Below, piece by piece: positions 24,701-39,700 of a stretch of DNA of 64,000 nucleotides. Source of the stretch: Leptasterias polaris (lineage: Eukaryota > Echinodermata > Asteroidea > Forcipulatida > Asteriidae). Made by a program: the position numbers and the translations under genes. The DNA lies in assembly GCA_037783415.1 (NCBI GenBank), contig JAZGTN010000119.1, forward strand, positions 1,744,001-1,808,000, in the 5' to 3' direction. A model generated the notes under the pieces. The model saw only the letters and a list, made by a program, of their open reading frames with translations, ran no database searches and was not told where the DNA came from. The stretch's first letter is position 1; each line of letters starts with the position of its first letter.

Positions 24701-27700
24701 TGTGTCACCTTTAAGTTTTGAAAATTTAATATTTGTTTTCATAGATCTGTTTATTATATCCCTAGCCATAACTCCTAGGCGGAAAAATATTCTCAGGCTA
24801 CTAATTAGCTCAGCCCAACTAATTAAACATTGCCTCAAATTAGCGCGTGTTTACATTGCTAGCCACACAATGTACAAAGTATGTAAAACATACCTAACTT
24901 TTACGAAAGTTGTGTCACTTTTAATTTATGAAATTTTAATTTTTTTTCTTCATAGATCTGTTTATTATATCCCTAGCCATAACTCCTAGGCGGAAAAATA
25001 TTCTCAGGCCACTACTTAGCTCAGCCCAACTAATTAAACATTGTCCTAAATTAGCGCGTGTATAGCCACACAATGTACAAAGTATGTAAAACATACCTAA
25101 CTTTGACGAAAGTTGTGTTACCTTTAATTTATGAAATTTTAATATTTTTTTTCATAGATCTGTTTAGTACATCCTTAGCCATAACTCCTAGGCGGAAAAA
25201 TATTCTCAGGCCACTAATTAGCTCAGCCCAACTAATTAAACATTGCCTCAAATTAGCGCGATAGCCACACAATGTACAAAGTATGTAAAACATACCTAAC
25301 TTTGACGAAAGTTGTGTCACTTTTAATTTATGAAATTTTAATATTTTTTTTCATAGATCTGTTTAGTACATCCTTAGCCATAACTCCTAGGCGGAAAAAT
25401 ATTCTCAGGCCACTAATTAGCTCAGCCCAACTAATTAAACATTGTCTGAAATTAGCGCGATAGCCACACAATGTACAAAGTATGTAAAACATACCTAACT
25501 TTGACGAAAGTTGTGTCACCTTTAATTTTTGAAAATTTAATATTTTTTTTCATAGATCTGTTTATTATATCCCTAGCCATAACTCCTAGGCGGAAAAATA
25601 TTCTCAGGCCACTAATTAGCTCAGCCCAACTAATTAAACATTGCCTCAAATTAGCACGTGTTTACATTGCTAGCCACACAATGTACAAAGTATGTAAAAC
25701 ATACCTAACTTTGACGAAAGTTGTGTCACCTTTAATTTATGAAATTTTAATTTTTTTTTTCATAGATCTGTTTAGTACATCCTTAGCCATAATTCCTAGG
25801 CGGAAAAATATTCTCAGGCCACTAATTAGCTCAGCCCAACTAATTAAACATTGCCTCAAATTAGCACGTGTTTATATTGCTAGCCACACAATGTACAAAG
25901 TATGTAAAACATACCTAACTTTGACGAAAGTTGTGTCACCTTTAATTTATGAAATTTTAATATTTGTTTTCATAGATCTGTTTAGTACATCCTTAGCCAT
26001 AACTCCTAGGCGGAAAAATATTCTCAGGCCACTAATTAGCTCAGCCCAACTAATTAAACATTGTCCTAAATTAGCGCGTGTATAGCCACACAATGTACAA
26101 AGTATGTAAAACATACCTAACTTTGACGAAAGTTGTGTCACCTTTAATTTATGAAATTTAAAAAAAAAAAATCATAGATCTGTTTAGTACATCCTTAACC
26201 ATAATTCCTAGGCGGAAAAATATTCTCAGGCCACTAATTAGCTCAGCCCAACTAATTAAACATTGCCTCAAATTAGCACGTGTTTATATTGCTAGCCACA
26301 CAATGTACAAAGTATGTAAAACATACCTAACTTTGACGAAAGTTGTGTCACCTTTAATTTATGAAATTTTAATATTTTTTTTCATAGATCTGTTTAGTAC
26401 ATCCTTAGCCATAACTCCTAGGCGGAAAAATATTCTCAGGCCACTAATTAGCTCAGCCCAACTAATTAAACATTGCCTCAAATTAGCACGTGTTTATATT
26501 GCTAGCCACACAATGTACAAAGTATGTAAAACATACCTAACTTTGACGAAAGTTGTGTCACCTTTAATTTATGAAATTTTAATATTTGTTTTCATAGATC
26601 TGTTTAGTACATCCTTAGCCATAACTCCTAGGCGGAAAAATATTCTCAGGCCACTAATTAGCTCAGCCCAACTAATTAAACATTGTCTGAAATTAGCGCG
26701 ATAGCCACACAATGTACAAAGTATGTAAAACATACCTAACTTTGACGAAAGTTGTGTCACCTTTAATTTTTGAAAATTTAATATTTGTTTTCATAGATCT
26801 GTTTATTATATCCCTAGCCATAACTCCTAGGCGGAAAAATATTCTCAGGCCACTAATTAGCTCAGCCCAACTAATTAAACATTGCCTCAAATTAGCACGT
26901 GTTTACATTGCTAGCCACACAATGTACAAAGTATGTAAAACATACCTAACTTTGACGAAAGTTGTGTCACTTTTAATTTATGAAATTTTAATATTTTTTT
27001 TCATAGATCTGTTTATTATATCCCTAGCCATAACTCCTAGGCGGAAAAATATTCTCAGGCCACTAATTAGCTCAGCCCAACTAATTAAACATTGTCCTAA
27101 ATTAGCGCGTGTATAGCCACACAATGTACAAAGTATGTAAAACATACCTAACTTTGACGAAAGTTGTGTCACCTTTAATTTATGAAATTTTAATATTTTT
27201 TTTCATAGATCTGTTTAGTACATCCTTAGCCATAACTCCTAGGCGGAAAAATATTCTCAGGCCACTAATTAGCTCAGCCCAACTAATTAAACATTGCCTC
27301 AAATTAGCACGTGTTTACATTGCTAGCCACACAATGTACAAAGTATGTAAAACATACCTAACTTTGACGAAAGTTGTGTCACCTTTAATTTATGAAATTT
27401 TAATATTTGTTTTCATAGATCTGTTTAGTACATCCTTAGCCATAACTCCTAGGCGGAAAAATATTCTCAGGCCACTAATTAGCTCAGCCCAACTAATTAA
27501 ACATTGTCTGAAATTAGCGCGATAGCCACACAATGTACAAAGTATGTAAAACATACCTAACTTTGACTAAAGTTGTGTCACCTTTAAATTTTGAAAATTT
27601 AATATTTTTTTTCCTAGATCTGTTTATTATATCCCTAGCCATAACTCCTAGGCGGAAAAATATTCTCAGGCCACTAATTAGCTCAGCCCAACTAATTAAA

Positions 27701-30700
27701 CATTGCCTCAAATTAGCACGTGTTTACATTGCTAGCCACACAATTACAAAGTATGTAAAACATACCTAACTTTGACGAAAGTTGTGTCACCTTTAATTTA
27801 TGAAATTTTAATATTTTTTTTCATAGATCTGTTTATTATATCCCTAGCCATAACTCCTAGGCGGAAAAATATTCTCAGGCCACTAATTAGCTCAGCCCAA
27901 CTAATTAAACATTGTCCTAAATTAGCGCGTGTATAGCCACACAATGTACAAAGTATGTAAAACATACCTAACTTTGACGAAAGTTGTGTCACCTTTAATT
28001 TATGAAATTTAAAAAAAAAAAATCATAGATCTGTTTAGTACATCCTTAACCATAATTCCTAGGCGGAAAAATATTCTCAGACCACTAATTAGCTCAGCCC
28101 AACTAATTAAACATTGCCTCAAATTAGCACGTGTTTATATTGCTAGCCACACAATGTACAAAGTATGTAAAACATACCTAACTTTGACGAAAGTTGTGTC
28201 ACCTTTAATTTATGAGATTTTAATATTTGTTTTCATAGATCTGTTTAGTACATCCTTAGCCATAACTCCTAGGCGGAAAAATATTCTCAGGCCACTAATT
28301 AGCTCAGCCCAACTAATTAAACATTGTCTGAAATTAGCGCGAGAGCCACACAATGTACAAAGTATGTAAAACATACCTAACTTTGACGAAAGTTGTGTCA
28401 CCTTTAAGTTTTGAAAATTTAATATTTGTTTTCATAGATCTGTTTATTATATCCCTAGCCATAACTCCTAGGCGGAAAAATATTCTCAGGCTACTAATTA
28501 GCTCAGCCCAACTAATTAAACATTGCCTCAAATTAGCGCGTGTTTACATTGCTAGCCACACAATGTACAAAGTATGTAAAACATACCTAACTTTTACGAA
28601 AGTTGTGTCACTTTTAATTTATGAAATTTTAATTTTTTTTCTTCATAGATCTGTTTATTATATCCCTAGCCATAACTCCTAGGCGGAAAAATATTCTCAG
28701 GCCACTACTTAGCTCAGCCCAACTAATTAAACATTGTCCTAAATTAGCGCGTGTATAGCCACACAATGTACAAAGTATGTAAAACATACCTAACTTTGAC
28801 GAAAGTTGTGTTACCTTTAATTTATGAAATTTTAATATTTTTTTTCATAGATCTGTTTAGTACATCCTTAGCCATAACTCCTAGGCGGAAAAATATTCTC
28901 AGGCCACTAATTAGCTCAGCCCAACTAATTAAACATTGTCTGAAATTAGCGCGATAGCCACACAATGTACAAAGTATGTAAAACATACCTAACTTTGACG
29001 AAAGTTGTGTCACCTTTAATTTTTGAAAATTTAATATTTTTTTTCATAGATCTGTTTATTATATCCCTAGCCATAACTCCTAGGCGGAAAAATATTCTCA
29101 GGCCACTAATTAGCTCAGCCCAACTAATTAAACATTGCCTCAAATTAGCACGTGTTTACATTGCTAGCCACACAATGTACAAAGTATGTAAAACATACCT
29201 AACTTTGACGAAAGTTGTGTCACCTTTAATTTATGAAATTTTAATTTTTTTTTTCATAGATCTGTTTAGTACATCCTTAGCCATAATTCCTAGGCGGAAA
29301 AATATTCTCAGGCCACTAATTAGCTCAGCCCAACTAATTAAACATTGCCTCAAATTAGCACGTGTTTATATTGCTAGCCACACAATGTACAAAGTATGTA
29401 AAACATACCTAACTTTGACGAAAGTTGTGTCACCTTTAATTTATGAAATTTTAATATTTGTTTTCATAGATCTGTTTAGTACATCCTTAGCCATAACTCC
29501 TAGGCGGAAAAATATTCTCAGGCCACTAATTAGCTCAGCCCAACTAATTAAACATTGTCCTAAATTAGCGCGTGTATAGCCACACAATGTACAAAGTATG
29601 TAAAACATACCTAACTTTGACGAAAGTTGTGTCACCTTTAATTTATGAAATTTAAAAAAAAAAAATCATAGATCTGTTTAGTACATCCTTAACCATAATT
29701 CCTAGGCGGAAAAATATTCTCAGGCCACTAATTAGCTCAGCCCAACTAATTAAACATTGCCTCAAATTAGCACGTGTTTATATTGCTAGCCACACAATGT
29801 ACAAAGTATGTAAAACATACCTAACTTTGACGAAAGTTGTGTCACCTTTAATTTATGAAATTTTAATATTTGTTTTCATAGATCTGTTTAGTACATCCTT
29901 AGCCATAACTCCTAGGCGGAAAAATATTCTCAGGCCACTAATTAGCTCAGCCCAACTAATTAAACATTGTCTGAAATTAGCGCGATAGCCACACAATGTA
30001 CAAAGTATGTAAAACATACCTAACTTTGACGAAAGTTGTGTCACCTTTAAGTTTTGAAAATTTAATATTTGTTTTCATAGATCTGTTTATTATATCCCTA
30101 GCCATAACTCCTAGGCGGAAAAATATTCTCAGGCTACTAATTAGCTCAGCCCAACTAATTAAACATTGCCTCAAATTAGCACGTGTTTACATTGCTAGCC
30201 ACACAATGTACAAAGTATGTAAAACATACCTAACTTTGACGAAAGTTGTGTCACTTTTAATTTATGAATTTTTTTTTTTTTTTTTCATAGATCTGTTTAT
30301 TATATCCCTAGCCATAACTCCTAGGCGGAAAAATATTCTCAGGCCACTACTTAGCTCAGCCCAACTAATTAAACATTGTCCTAAATTAGCGCGTGTATAG
30401 CCACACAATGTACAAAGTATGTAAAACATACCTAACTTTGACGAAAGTTGTGTTACCTTTAATTTATGAAATTTTAATATTTTTTTTCATAGATCTGTTT
30501 AGTACATCCTTAGCCATAACTCCTAGGCGGAAAAAAATTCTCAGGCCACTAATTAGCTCAGCCCAACTAATTAAACATTGCCTCAAATTAGCGCGATAGC
30601 CACACAATGTACAAAGTATGTAAAACATACCTAACTTTGACTAAAGTTGTGTCACTTTTAATTTATGAAATTTTAATATTTTTTTTCATAGATCTGTTTA

Positions 30701-33700
30701 GTACATCCTTAGCCATAATTCCTAGGCGGAAAAATATTCTCAGGCCACTAATTAGCTCAGCCCAACTAATTAAACATTGTCCTAAATTAGCGCGTGTATA
30801 GCCACACAATGTACAAAGTATGTAAAACATACCTAACTTTGACGAAAGTTGTGTCACCTTTAATTTATGAAATTTTTATATTTTTTTTCATAGATCTGTT
30901 TAGTACATCCTTAGCCATAACTCCTAGGCGGAAAAATATTCTCAGGCCACTAATTAGCTCAGCCCAACTAATTAAACATTGCCTCAAATTAGCACGTGTT
31001 TACATTGCTAGCCACACAATGTACAAAGTATGTAAAACATACCTAACTTTGACGAAAGTTGTGTCACTTTTAATTTATGAAATTTTAATATTTGTTTTCA
31101 TAGATCTGTTTAGTACATCCTTAGCCATAACTCCTAGGCGGAAAAATATTCTCAGGCCACTAATTAGCTCAGCCCAACTAATTAAACATTGTCTGAAATT
31201 AGCGCGATAGCCACACAATGTACAAAGTATGTAAAACATACCTAACTTTGACGAAAGTTGTGTCACCTTTAATTTTTGAAAATTTAATATTTGTTTTCAT
31301 AGATCTGTTTATTATATCCCTAGCCATAACTCCTAGGCGGAAAAATATTCTCAGGCCACTAATTAGCTCAGCCCAACTAATTAAACATTGCCTCAAATTA
31401 GCACGTGTTTACATTGCTAGCCACACAATGTACAAAGTATGTAAAACATACCTAACTTTGACGAAAGTTGTGTCACTTTTAATTTATGAAATTTTAATAT
31501 TTTTTTTCATAGATCTGTTTATTATATCCCTAGCCATAACTCCTAGGCGGAAAAATATTCTCAGGCCACTAATTAGCTCAGCCCAACTAATTAAACATTG
31601 TCCTAAATTAGCGCGTGTATAGCCACACAATGTACAAAGTATGTAAAACATACCTAACTTTGACGAAAGTTGTGTCACCTTTAATTTATGAAATTTTAAT
31701 ATTTTTTTTCATAGATCTGTTTAGTACATCCTTAGCCATAACTCCTAGGCGGAAAAATATTCTCAGGCCACTAATTAGCTCAGCCCAACTAATTAAACAT
31801 TGCCTCAAATTAGCACGTGTTTACATTGCTAGCCACACAATGTACAAAGTATGTAAAACATACCTAACTTTGACGAAAGTTGTGTCACCTTTAATTTATG
31901 AAATTTTAATATTTGTTTTCATAGATCTGTTTAGTACATCCTTAGCCATAACTCCTAGGCGGAAAAATATTCTCAGGCCACTAATTAGCTCAGCCCAACT
32001 AATTAAACATTGTCTGAAATTAGCGCGATAGCCACACAATGTACAAAGTATGTAAAACATACCTAACTTTGACTAAAGTTGTGTCACCTTTAAATTTTGA
32101 AAATTTAATATTTTTTTTCATAGATCTGTTTATTATATCCCTAGCCATAACTCCTAGGCGGAATAATATTCTCAGGCCACTAATTAGCTCAGCCCAACTA
32201 ATTAAACATTGCCTCAAATTAGCACGTGTTTACATTGCTAGCCACACAATTACAAAGTATGTAAAACATACCTAACTTTGACGAAAGTTGTGTCACCTTT
32301 AATTTATGAAATTTTAATATTTTTTTTCATAGATCTGTTTATTATATCCCTAGCCATAACTCCTAGGCGGAAAAATATTCTCAGGCCACTAATTAGCTCA
32401 GCCCAACTAATTAAACATTGTCCTAAATTAGCGCGTGTATAGCCACACAATGTACAAAGTATGTAAAACATACCTAACTTTGACGAAAGTTGTGTCACCT
32501 TTAATTTATGAAATTTAAAATAAAAAAATCATAGATCTGTTTAGTACATCCTTAACCATAATTCCTAGGCGGAAAAATATTCTCAGACCACTAATTAGCT
32601 CAGCCCAACTAATTAAACATTGCCTCAAATTAGCACGTGTTTATATTGCTAGCCACACAATGTACAAAGTATGTAAAACATACCTAACTTTGACGAAAGT
32701 TGTGTCACCTTTAATTTATGAGATTTTAATATTTGTTTTCATAGATCTGTTTAGTACATCCTTAGCCATAACTCCTAGGCGGAAAAATATTCTCAGGCCA
32801 CTAATTAGCTCAGCCCAACTAATTAAACATTGTCTGAAATTAGCGCGAGAGCCACACAATGTACAAAGTATGTAAAACATACCTAACTTTGACGAAAGTT
32901 GTGTCACCTTTAAGTTTTGAAAATTTAATATTTGTTTTCATAGATCTGTTTATTATATCCCTAGCCATAACTCCTAGGCGGAAAAATATTCTCAGGCTAC
33001 TAATTAGCTCAGCCCAACTAATTAAACATTGCCTCAAATTAGCGCGTGTTTACATTGCTAGCCACACAATGTACAAAGTATGTAAAACATACCTAACTTT
33101 TACGAAAGTTGTGTCACTTTTAATTTATGAAATTTTAATTTTTTTTCTTCATAGATCTGTTTATTATATCCCTAGCCATAACTCCTAGGCGGAAAAATAT
33201 TCTCAGGCCACTACTTAGCTCAGCCCAACTAATTAAACATTGTCCTAAATTAGCGCGTGTATAGCCACACAATGTACAAAGTATGTAAAACATACCTAAC
33301 TTTGACGAAAGTTGTGTTACCTTTAATTTATGAAATTTTAATATTTTTTTTCATAGATCTGTTTAGTACATCCTTAGCCATAACTCCTAGGCGGAAAAAT
33401 ATTCTCAGGCCACTAATTAGCTCAGCCCAACTAATTAAACATTGTCTGAAATTAACGCGATAGCCACACAATGTACAAAGTATGTAAAACATACCTAACT
33501 TTGACGAAAGTTGTGTCACCTTTAATTTTTGAAAATTTAATATTTTTTTTCATAGATCTGTTTATTATATCCCTAGCCATAACTCCTAGGCGGAAAAATA
33601 TTCTCAGGCCACTAATTAGCTCAGCCCAACTAATTAAACATTGCCTCAAATTAGCACGTGTTTACATTGCTAGCCACACAATGTACAAAGTATGTAAAAC

Positions 33701-36700
33701 ATACCTAACTTTGACGAAAGTTGTGTCACCTTTAATTTATGAAATTTTAATTTTTTTTTTCATAGATCTGTTTAGTACATCCTTAGCCATAATTCCTAGG
33801 CGGAAAAATATTCTCAGGCCACTAATTAGCTCAGCCCAACTAATTAAACATTGCCTCAAATTAGCACGTGTTTATATTGCTAGCCACACAATGTACAAAG
33901 TATGTAAAACATACCTAACTTTGACGAAAGTTGTGTCACCTTTAATTTATGAAATTTTAATATTTGTTTTCATAGATCTGTTTAGTACATCCTTAGCCAT
34001 AACTCCTAGGCGGAAAAATATTCTCAGGCCACTAATTAGCTCAGCCCAACTAATTAAACATTGTCCTAAATTAGCGCGTGTATAGCCACACAATGTACAA
34101 AGTATGTAAAACATACCTAACTTTGACGAAAGTTGTGTCACCTTTAATTTATGAAATTTAAAAAAAAAAAATCATAGATCTGTTTAGTACATCCTTAACC
34201 ATAATTCCTAGGCGGAAAAATATTCTCAGGCCACTAATTAGCTCAGCCCAACTAATTAAACATTGCCTCAAATTAGCACGTGTTTATATTGCTAGCCACA
34301 CAATGTACAAAGTATGTAAAACATACCTAACTTTGACGAAAGTTGTGTCACCTTTAATTTATGAAATTTTAATATTTGTTTTCATAGATCTGTTTAGTAC
34401 ATCCTTAGCCATAACTCCTAGGCGGAAAAATATTCTCAGGCCACTAATTAGCTCAGCCCAACTAATTAAACATTGTCTGAAATTAGCGCGATAGCCACAC
34501 AATGTACAAAGTATGTAAAACATACCTAACTTTGACGAAAGTTGTGTCACCTTTAAGTTTTGAAAATTTAATATTTGTTTTCATAGATCTGTTTATTATA
34601 TCCCTAGCCATAACTCCTAGGCGGAAAAATATTCTCAGGCTACTAATTAGCTCAGCCCAACTAATTAAACATTGCCTCAAATTAGCACGTGTTTACATTG
34701 CTAGCCACACAATGTACAAAGTATGTAAAACATACCTAACTTTGACGAAAGTTGTGTCACTTTTAATTTATGAATTTTTTTATTTTTTTTTCATAGATCT
34801 GTTTATTATATCCCTAGCCATAACTCCTAGGCGGAAAAATATTCTCAGGCCACTACTTAGCTCAGCCCAACTAATTAAACATTGTCCTAAATTAGCGCGT
34901 GTATAGCCACACAATGTACAAAGTATGTAAAACATACCTAACTTTGACGAAAGTTGTGTTACCTTTAATTTATGAAATTTTAATATTTTTTTTCATAGAT
35001 CTGTTTAGTACATCCTTAGCCATAACTCCTAGGCGGAAAAAAATTCTCAGGCCACTAATTAGCTCAGCCCAACTAATTAAACATTGCCTCAAATTAGCGC
35101 GATAGCCACACAATGTACAAAGTATGTAAAACATACCTAACTTTGACGAAAGTTGTGTCACTTTTAATTTATGAAATTTTAATAATTTTTTTCATAGATC
35201 TGTTTAGTACATCCTTAGCCATAATTCCTAGGCGGAAAAATATTCTCAGGCCACTAATTAGCTCAGCCCAACTAATTAAACATTGTCCTAAATTAGCGCG
35301 TGTATAGCCACACAATGTACAAAGTATGTAAAACATACCTAACTTTGACGAAAGTTGTGTCACCTATAATTTATGAAATTTTTATATTTTTTTTCATAGA
35401 TCTGTTTAGTACATCCTTAGCCATAACTCCTAGGCGGAAAAATATTCTCAGGCCACTAATTAGCTCAGCCCAACTAATTAAACATTGCCTCAAATTAGCA
35501 CGTGTTTACATTGCTAGCCACACAATGTACAAAGTATGTAAAACATACCTAACTTTGACGAAAGTTGTGTCACTTTTAATTTATGAAATTTTAATATTTT
35601 TTTTCATAGATCTGTTTATTATATCCCTAGCCATAACTCCTAGGCGGAAAAATATTCTCAGGCCACTAATTAGCTCAGCCCAACTAATTAAACATTGTCC
35701 TAAATTAGCGCGTGTATAGCCACACAATGTACAAAGTATGTAAAACATACCTAACTTTGACGAAAGTTGTGTCACCTTTAATTTATGAAATTTTAATATT
35801 TTTTTTCATAGATCTGTTTAGTACATCCTTAGCCATAACTCCTAGGCGGAAAAATATTCTCAGGCCACTAATTAGCTCAGCCCAACTAATTAAACATTGC
35901 CTCAAATTAGCACGTGTTTACATTGCTAGCCACACAATGTACAAAGTATGTAAAACATACCTAACTTTGACGAAAGTTGTGTCACCTTTAATTTATGAAA
36001 TTTTAATATTTGTTTTCATAGATCTGTTTAGTACATCCTTAGCCATAACTCCTAGGCGGAAAAATATTCTCAGGCCACTAATTAGCTCAGCCCAACTAAT
36101 TAAACATTGTCTGAAATTAGCGCGATAGCCACACAATGTACAAAGTATGTAAAACATACCTAACTTTGACTAAAGTTGTGTCACCTTTAAATTTTGAAAA
36201 TTTAATATTTTTTTTCATAGATCTGTTTATTATATCCCTAGCCATAACTCCTAGGCGGAAAAATATTCTCAGGCCACTAATTAGCTCAGCCCAACTAATT
36301 AAACATTGCCTCAAATTAGCACGTGTTTACATTGCTAGCCACACAATGTACAAAGTATGTAAAACATACCTAACTTTGACGAAAGTTGTGTCACCTTTAA
36401 TTTATGAAATTTTAATATTTTTTTTCATAGATCTGTTTATTATATCCCTAGCCATAACTCCTAGGCGGAAAAATATTCTCAGGCCACTAATTAGCTCAGC
36501 CCAACTAATTAAACATTGTCCTAAATTAGCGCGTGTATAGCCACACAATGTACAAAGTATGTAAAACATACCTAACTTTGACGAAAGTTGTGTCACCTTT
36601 AATTTATGAAATTTAAAAAAAAAAATTCATAGATCTGTTTAGTACATCCTTAACCATAATTCCTAGGCGGAAAAATATTCTCAGGCCACTAATTAGCTCA

Positions 36701-39700
36701 GCCCAACTAATTAAACATTGCCTCAAATTAGCACGTGTTTATATTGCTAGCCACACAATGTACAAAGTATGTAAAACATACCTAACTTTGACGAAAGTTG
36801 TGTCACCTTTAATTTATGAGATTTTAATATTTGTTTTCATAGATCTGTTTAGTACATCCTTAGCCATAACTCCTAGGCGGAAAAATATTCTCAGGCCACT
36901 AATTAGCTCAGCCCAACTAATTAAACATTGTCTGAAATTAGCGCGAGAGCCACACAATGTACAAAGTATGTAAAACATACCTAACTTTGACGAAAGTTGT
37001 GTCACCTTTAAGTTTTGAAAATTTAATATTTGTTTTCATAGATCTGTTTATTATATCCCTAGCCATAACTCCTAGGCGGAAAAATATTCTCAGGCTACTA
37101 ATTAGCTCAGCCCAACTAATTAAACATTGCCTCAAATTAGCGCGTGTTTACATTGCTAGCCACACAATGTACAAAGTATGTAAAACATACCTAACTTTGA
37201 CGAAAGTTGTGTCACTTTTAATTTATGAAATTTTAATATTTTTTCTTCATAGATCTGTTTATTATATCCCTAGCCATAACTCCTAGGCGGAAAAATATTC
37301 TCAGGCCACTACTTAGCTCAGCCCAACTAATTAAACATTGTCCTAAATTAGCGCGTGTATAGCCACACAATGTACAAAGTATGTAAAACATACCTAACTT
37401 TGACGAAAGTTGTGTTACCTTTAATTTATGAAATTTTAATATTTTTTTTCATAGATCTGTTTAGTACATCCTTAGCCATAACTCCTAGGCGGAAAAATAT
37501 TCTCAGGCCACTAATTAGCTCAGCCCAACTAATTAAACATTGCCTCAAATTAGCGCGATAGCCACACAATGTACAAAGTATGTAAAACATACCTAACTTT
37601 GACGAAAGTTGTGTCACTTTTAATTTATGAAATTTTAATATTTTTTTTCATAGATCTGTTTAGTACATCCTTAGCCATAACTCCTAGGCGGAAAAATATT
37701 CTCAGGCCACTAATTAGCTCAGCCCAACTAATTAAACATTGTCTGAAATTAGCGCGATAGCCACACAATGTACAAAGTATGTAAAACATACCTAACTTTG
37801 ACGAAAGTTGTGTCACCTTTAATTTTTGAAAATTTAATATTTTTTTTCATAGATCTGTTTATTATATCCCTAGCCATAACTCCTAGGCGGAAAAATATTC
37901 TCAGGCCACTAATTAGCTCAGCCCAACTAATTAAACATTGCCTCAAATTAGCACGTGTTTACATTGCTAGCCACACAATGTACAAAGTATGTAAAACATA
38001 CCTAACTTTGACGAAAGTTGTGTCACCTTTAATTTATGAAATTTTAATTTTTTTTTTCATAGATCTGTTTAGTACATCCTTAGCCATAATTCCTAGGCGG
38101 AAAAATATTCTCAGGCCACTAATTAGCTCAGCCCAACTAATTAAACATTGCCTCAAATTAGCACGTGTTTATATTGCTAGCCACACAATGTACAAAGTAT
38201 GTAAAACATACCTAACTTTGACGAAAGTTGTGTCACCTTTAATTTATGAAATTTTAATATTTGTTTTCATAGATCTGTTTAGTACATCCTTAGCCATAAC
38301 TCCTAGGCGGAAAAATATTCTCAGGCCACTAATTAGCTCAGCCCAACTAATTAAACATTGTCCTAAATTAGCGCGTGTATAGCCACACAATGTACAAAGT
38401 ATGTAAAACATACCTAACTTTGACGAAAGTTGTGTCACCTTTAATTTATGAAATTTAAAAAAAAAAAATCATAGATCTGTTTAGTACATCCTTAACCATA
38501 ATTCCTAGGCGGAAAAATATTCTCAGGCCACTAATTAGCTCAGCCCAACTAATTAAACATTGCCTCAAATTAGCACGTGTTTATATTGCTAGCCACACAA
38601 TGTACAAAGTATGTAAAACATACCTAACTTTGACGAAAGTTGTGTCACCTTTAATTTATGAAATTTTAATATTTGTTTTCATAGATCTGTTTAGTACATC
38701 CTTAGCCATAACTCCTAGGCGGAAAAATATTCTCAGGCCACTAATTAGCTCAGCCCAACTAATTAAACATTGTCTGAAATTAGCGCGATAGCCACACAAT
38801 GTACAAAGTATGTAAAACATACCTAACTTTGACGAAAGTTGTGTCACCTTTAAGTTTTGAAAATTTAATATTTGTTTTCATAGATCTGTTTATTATATCC
38901 CTAGCCATAACTCCTAGGCGGAAAAATATTCTCAGGCTACTAATTAGCTCAGCCCAACTAATTAAACATTGCCTCAAATTAGCACGTGTTTACATTGCTA
39001 GCCACACAATGTACAAAGTATGTAAAACATACCTAACTTTGACGAAAGTTGTGTCACTTTTAATTTATGATTTTTTTTTTTTTTTTTTCATAGATCTGTT
39101 TATTATATCCCTAGCCATAACTCCTAGGCGGAAAAATATTCTCAGGCCACTACTTAACTCAGCCCAACTAATTAAACATTGTCCTAAATTAGCGCGTGTA
39201 TAGCCACACAATGTACAAAGTATGTAAAACATACCTAACTTTGACGAAAGTTGTGTTACCTTTAATTTATGAAATTTTAATATTTTTTTTCATAGATCTC
39301 TTTAGTACATCCTTAGCCATAACTCCTAGGCGGAAAAATATTCTCAGGCCACTAATTAGCTCAGCCCAACTAATTAAACATTGCCTCAAATTAGCGCGAT
39401 AGCCACACAATGTACAAAGTATGTAAAACATACCTAACTTTGACGAAAGTTGTGTCACTTTTAATTTATGAAATTTTAATATTTTTTTTCATAGATCTGT
39501 TTAGTACATCCTTAGCCATAACTCCTAGGCGGAAAAATATTCTCAGGCCACTAATTAGCTCAGCCCAACTAATTAAACATTGCCTCAAATTAGCACGTGT
39601 TTACATTGCTAGCCACACAATGTACAAAGTATGTAAAACATACCTAACTTTGACGAAAGTTGTGTCACCTTTAATTTATGAAATTTTAATTTTTTTTTTG

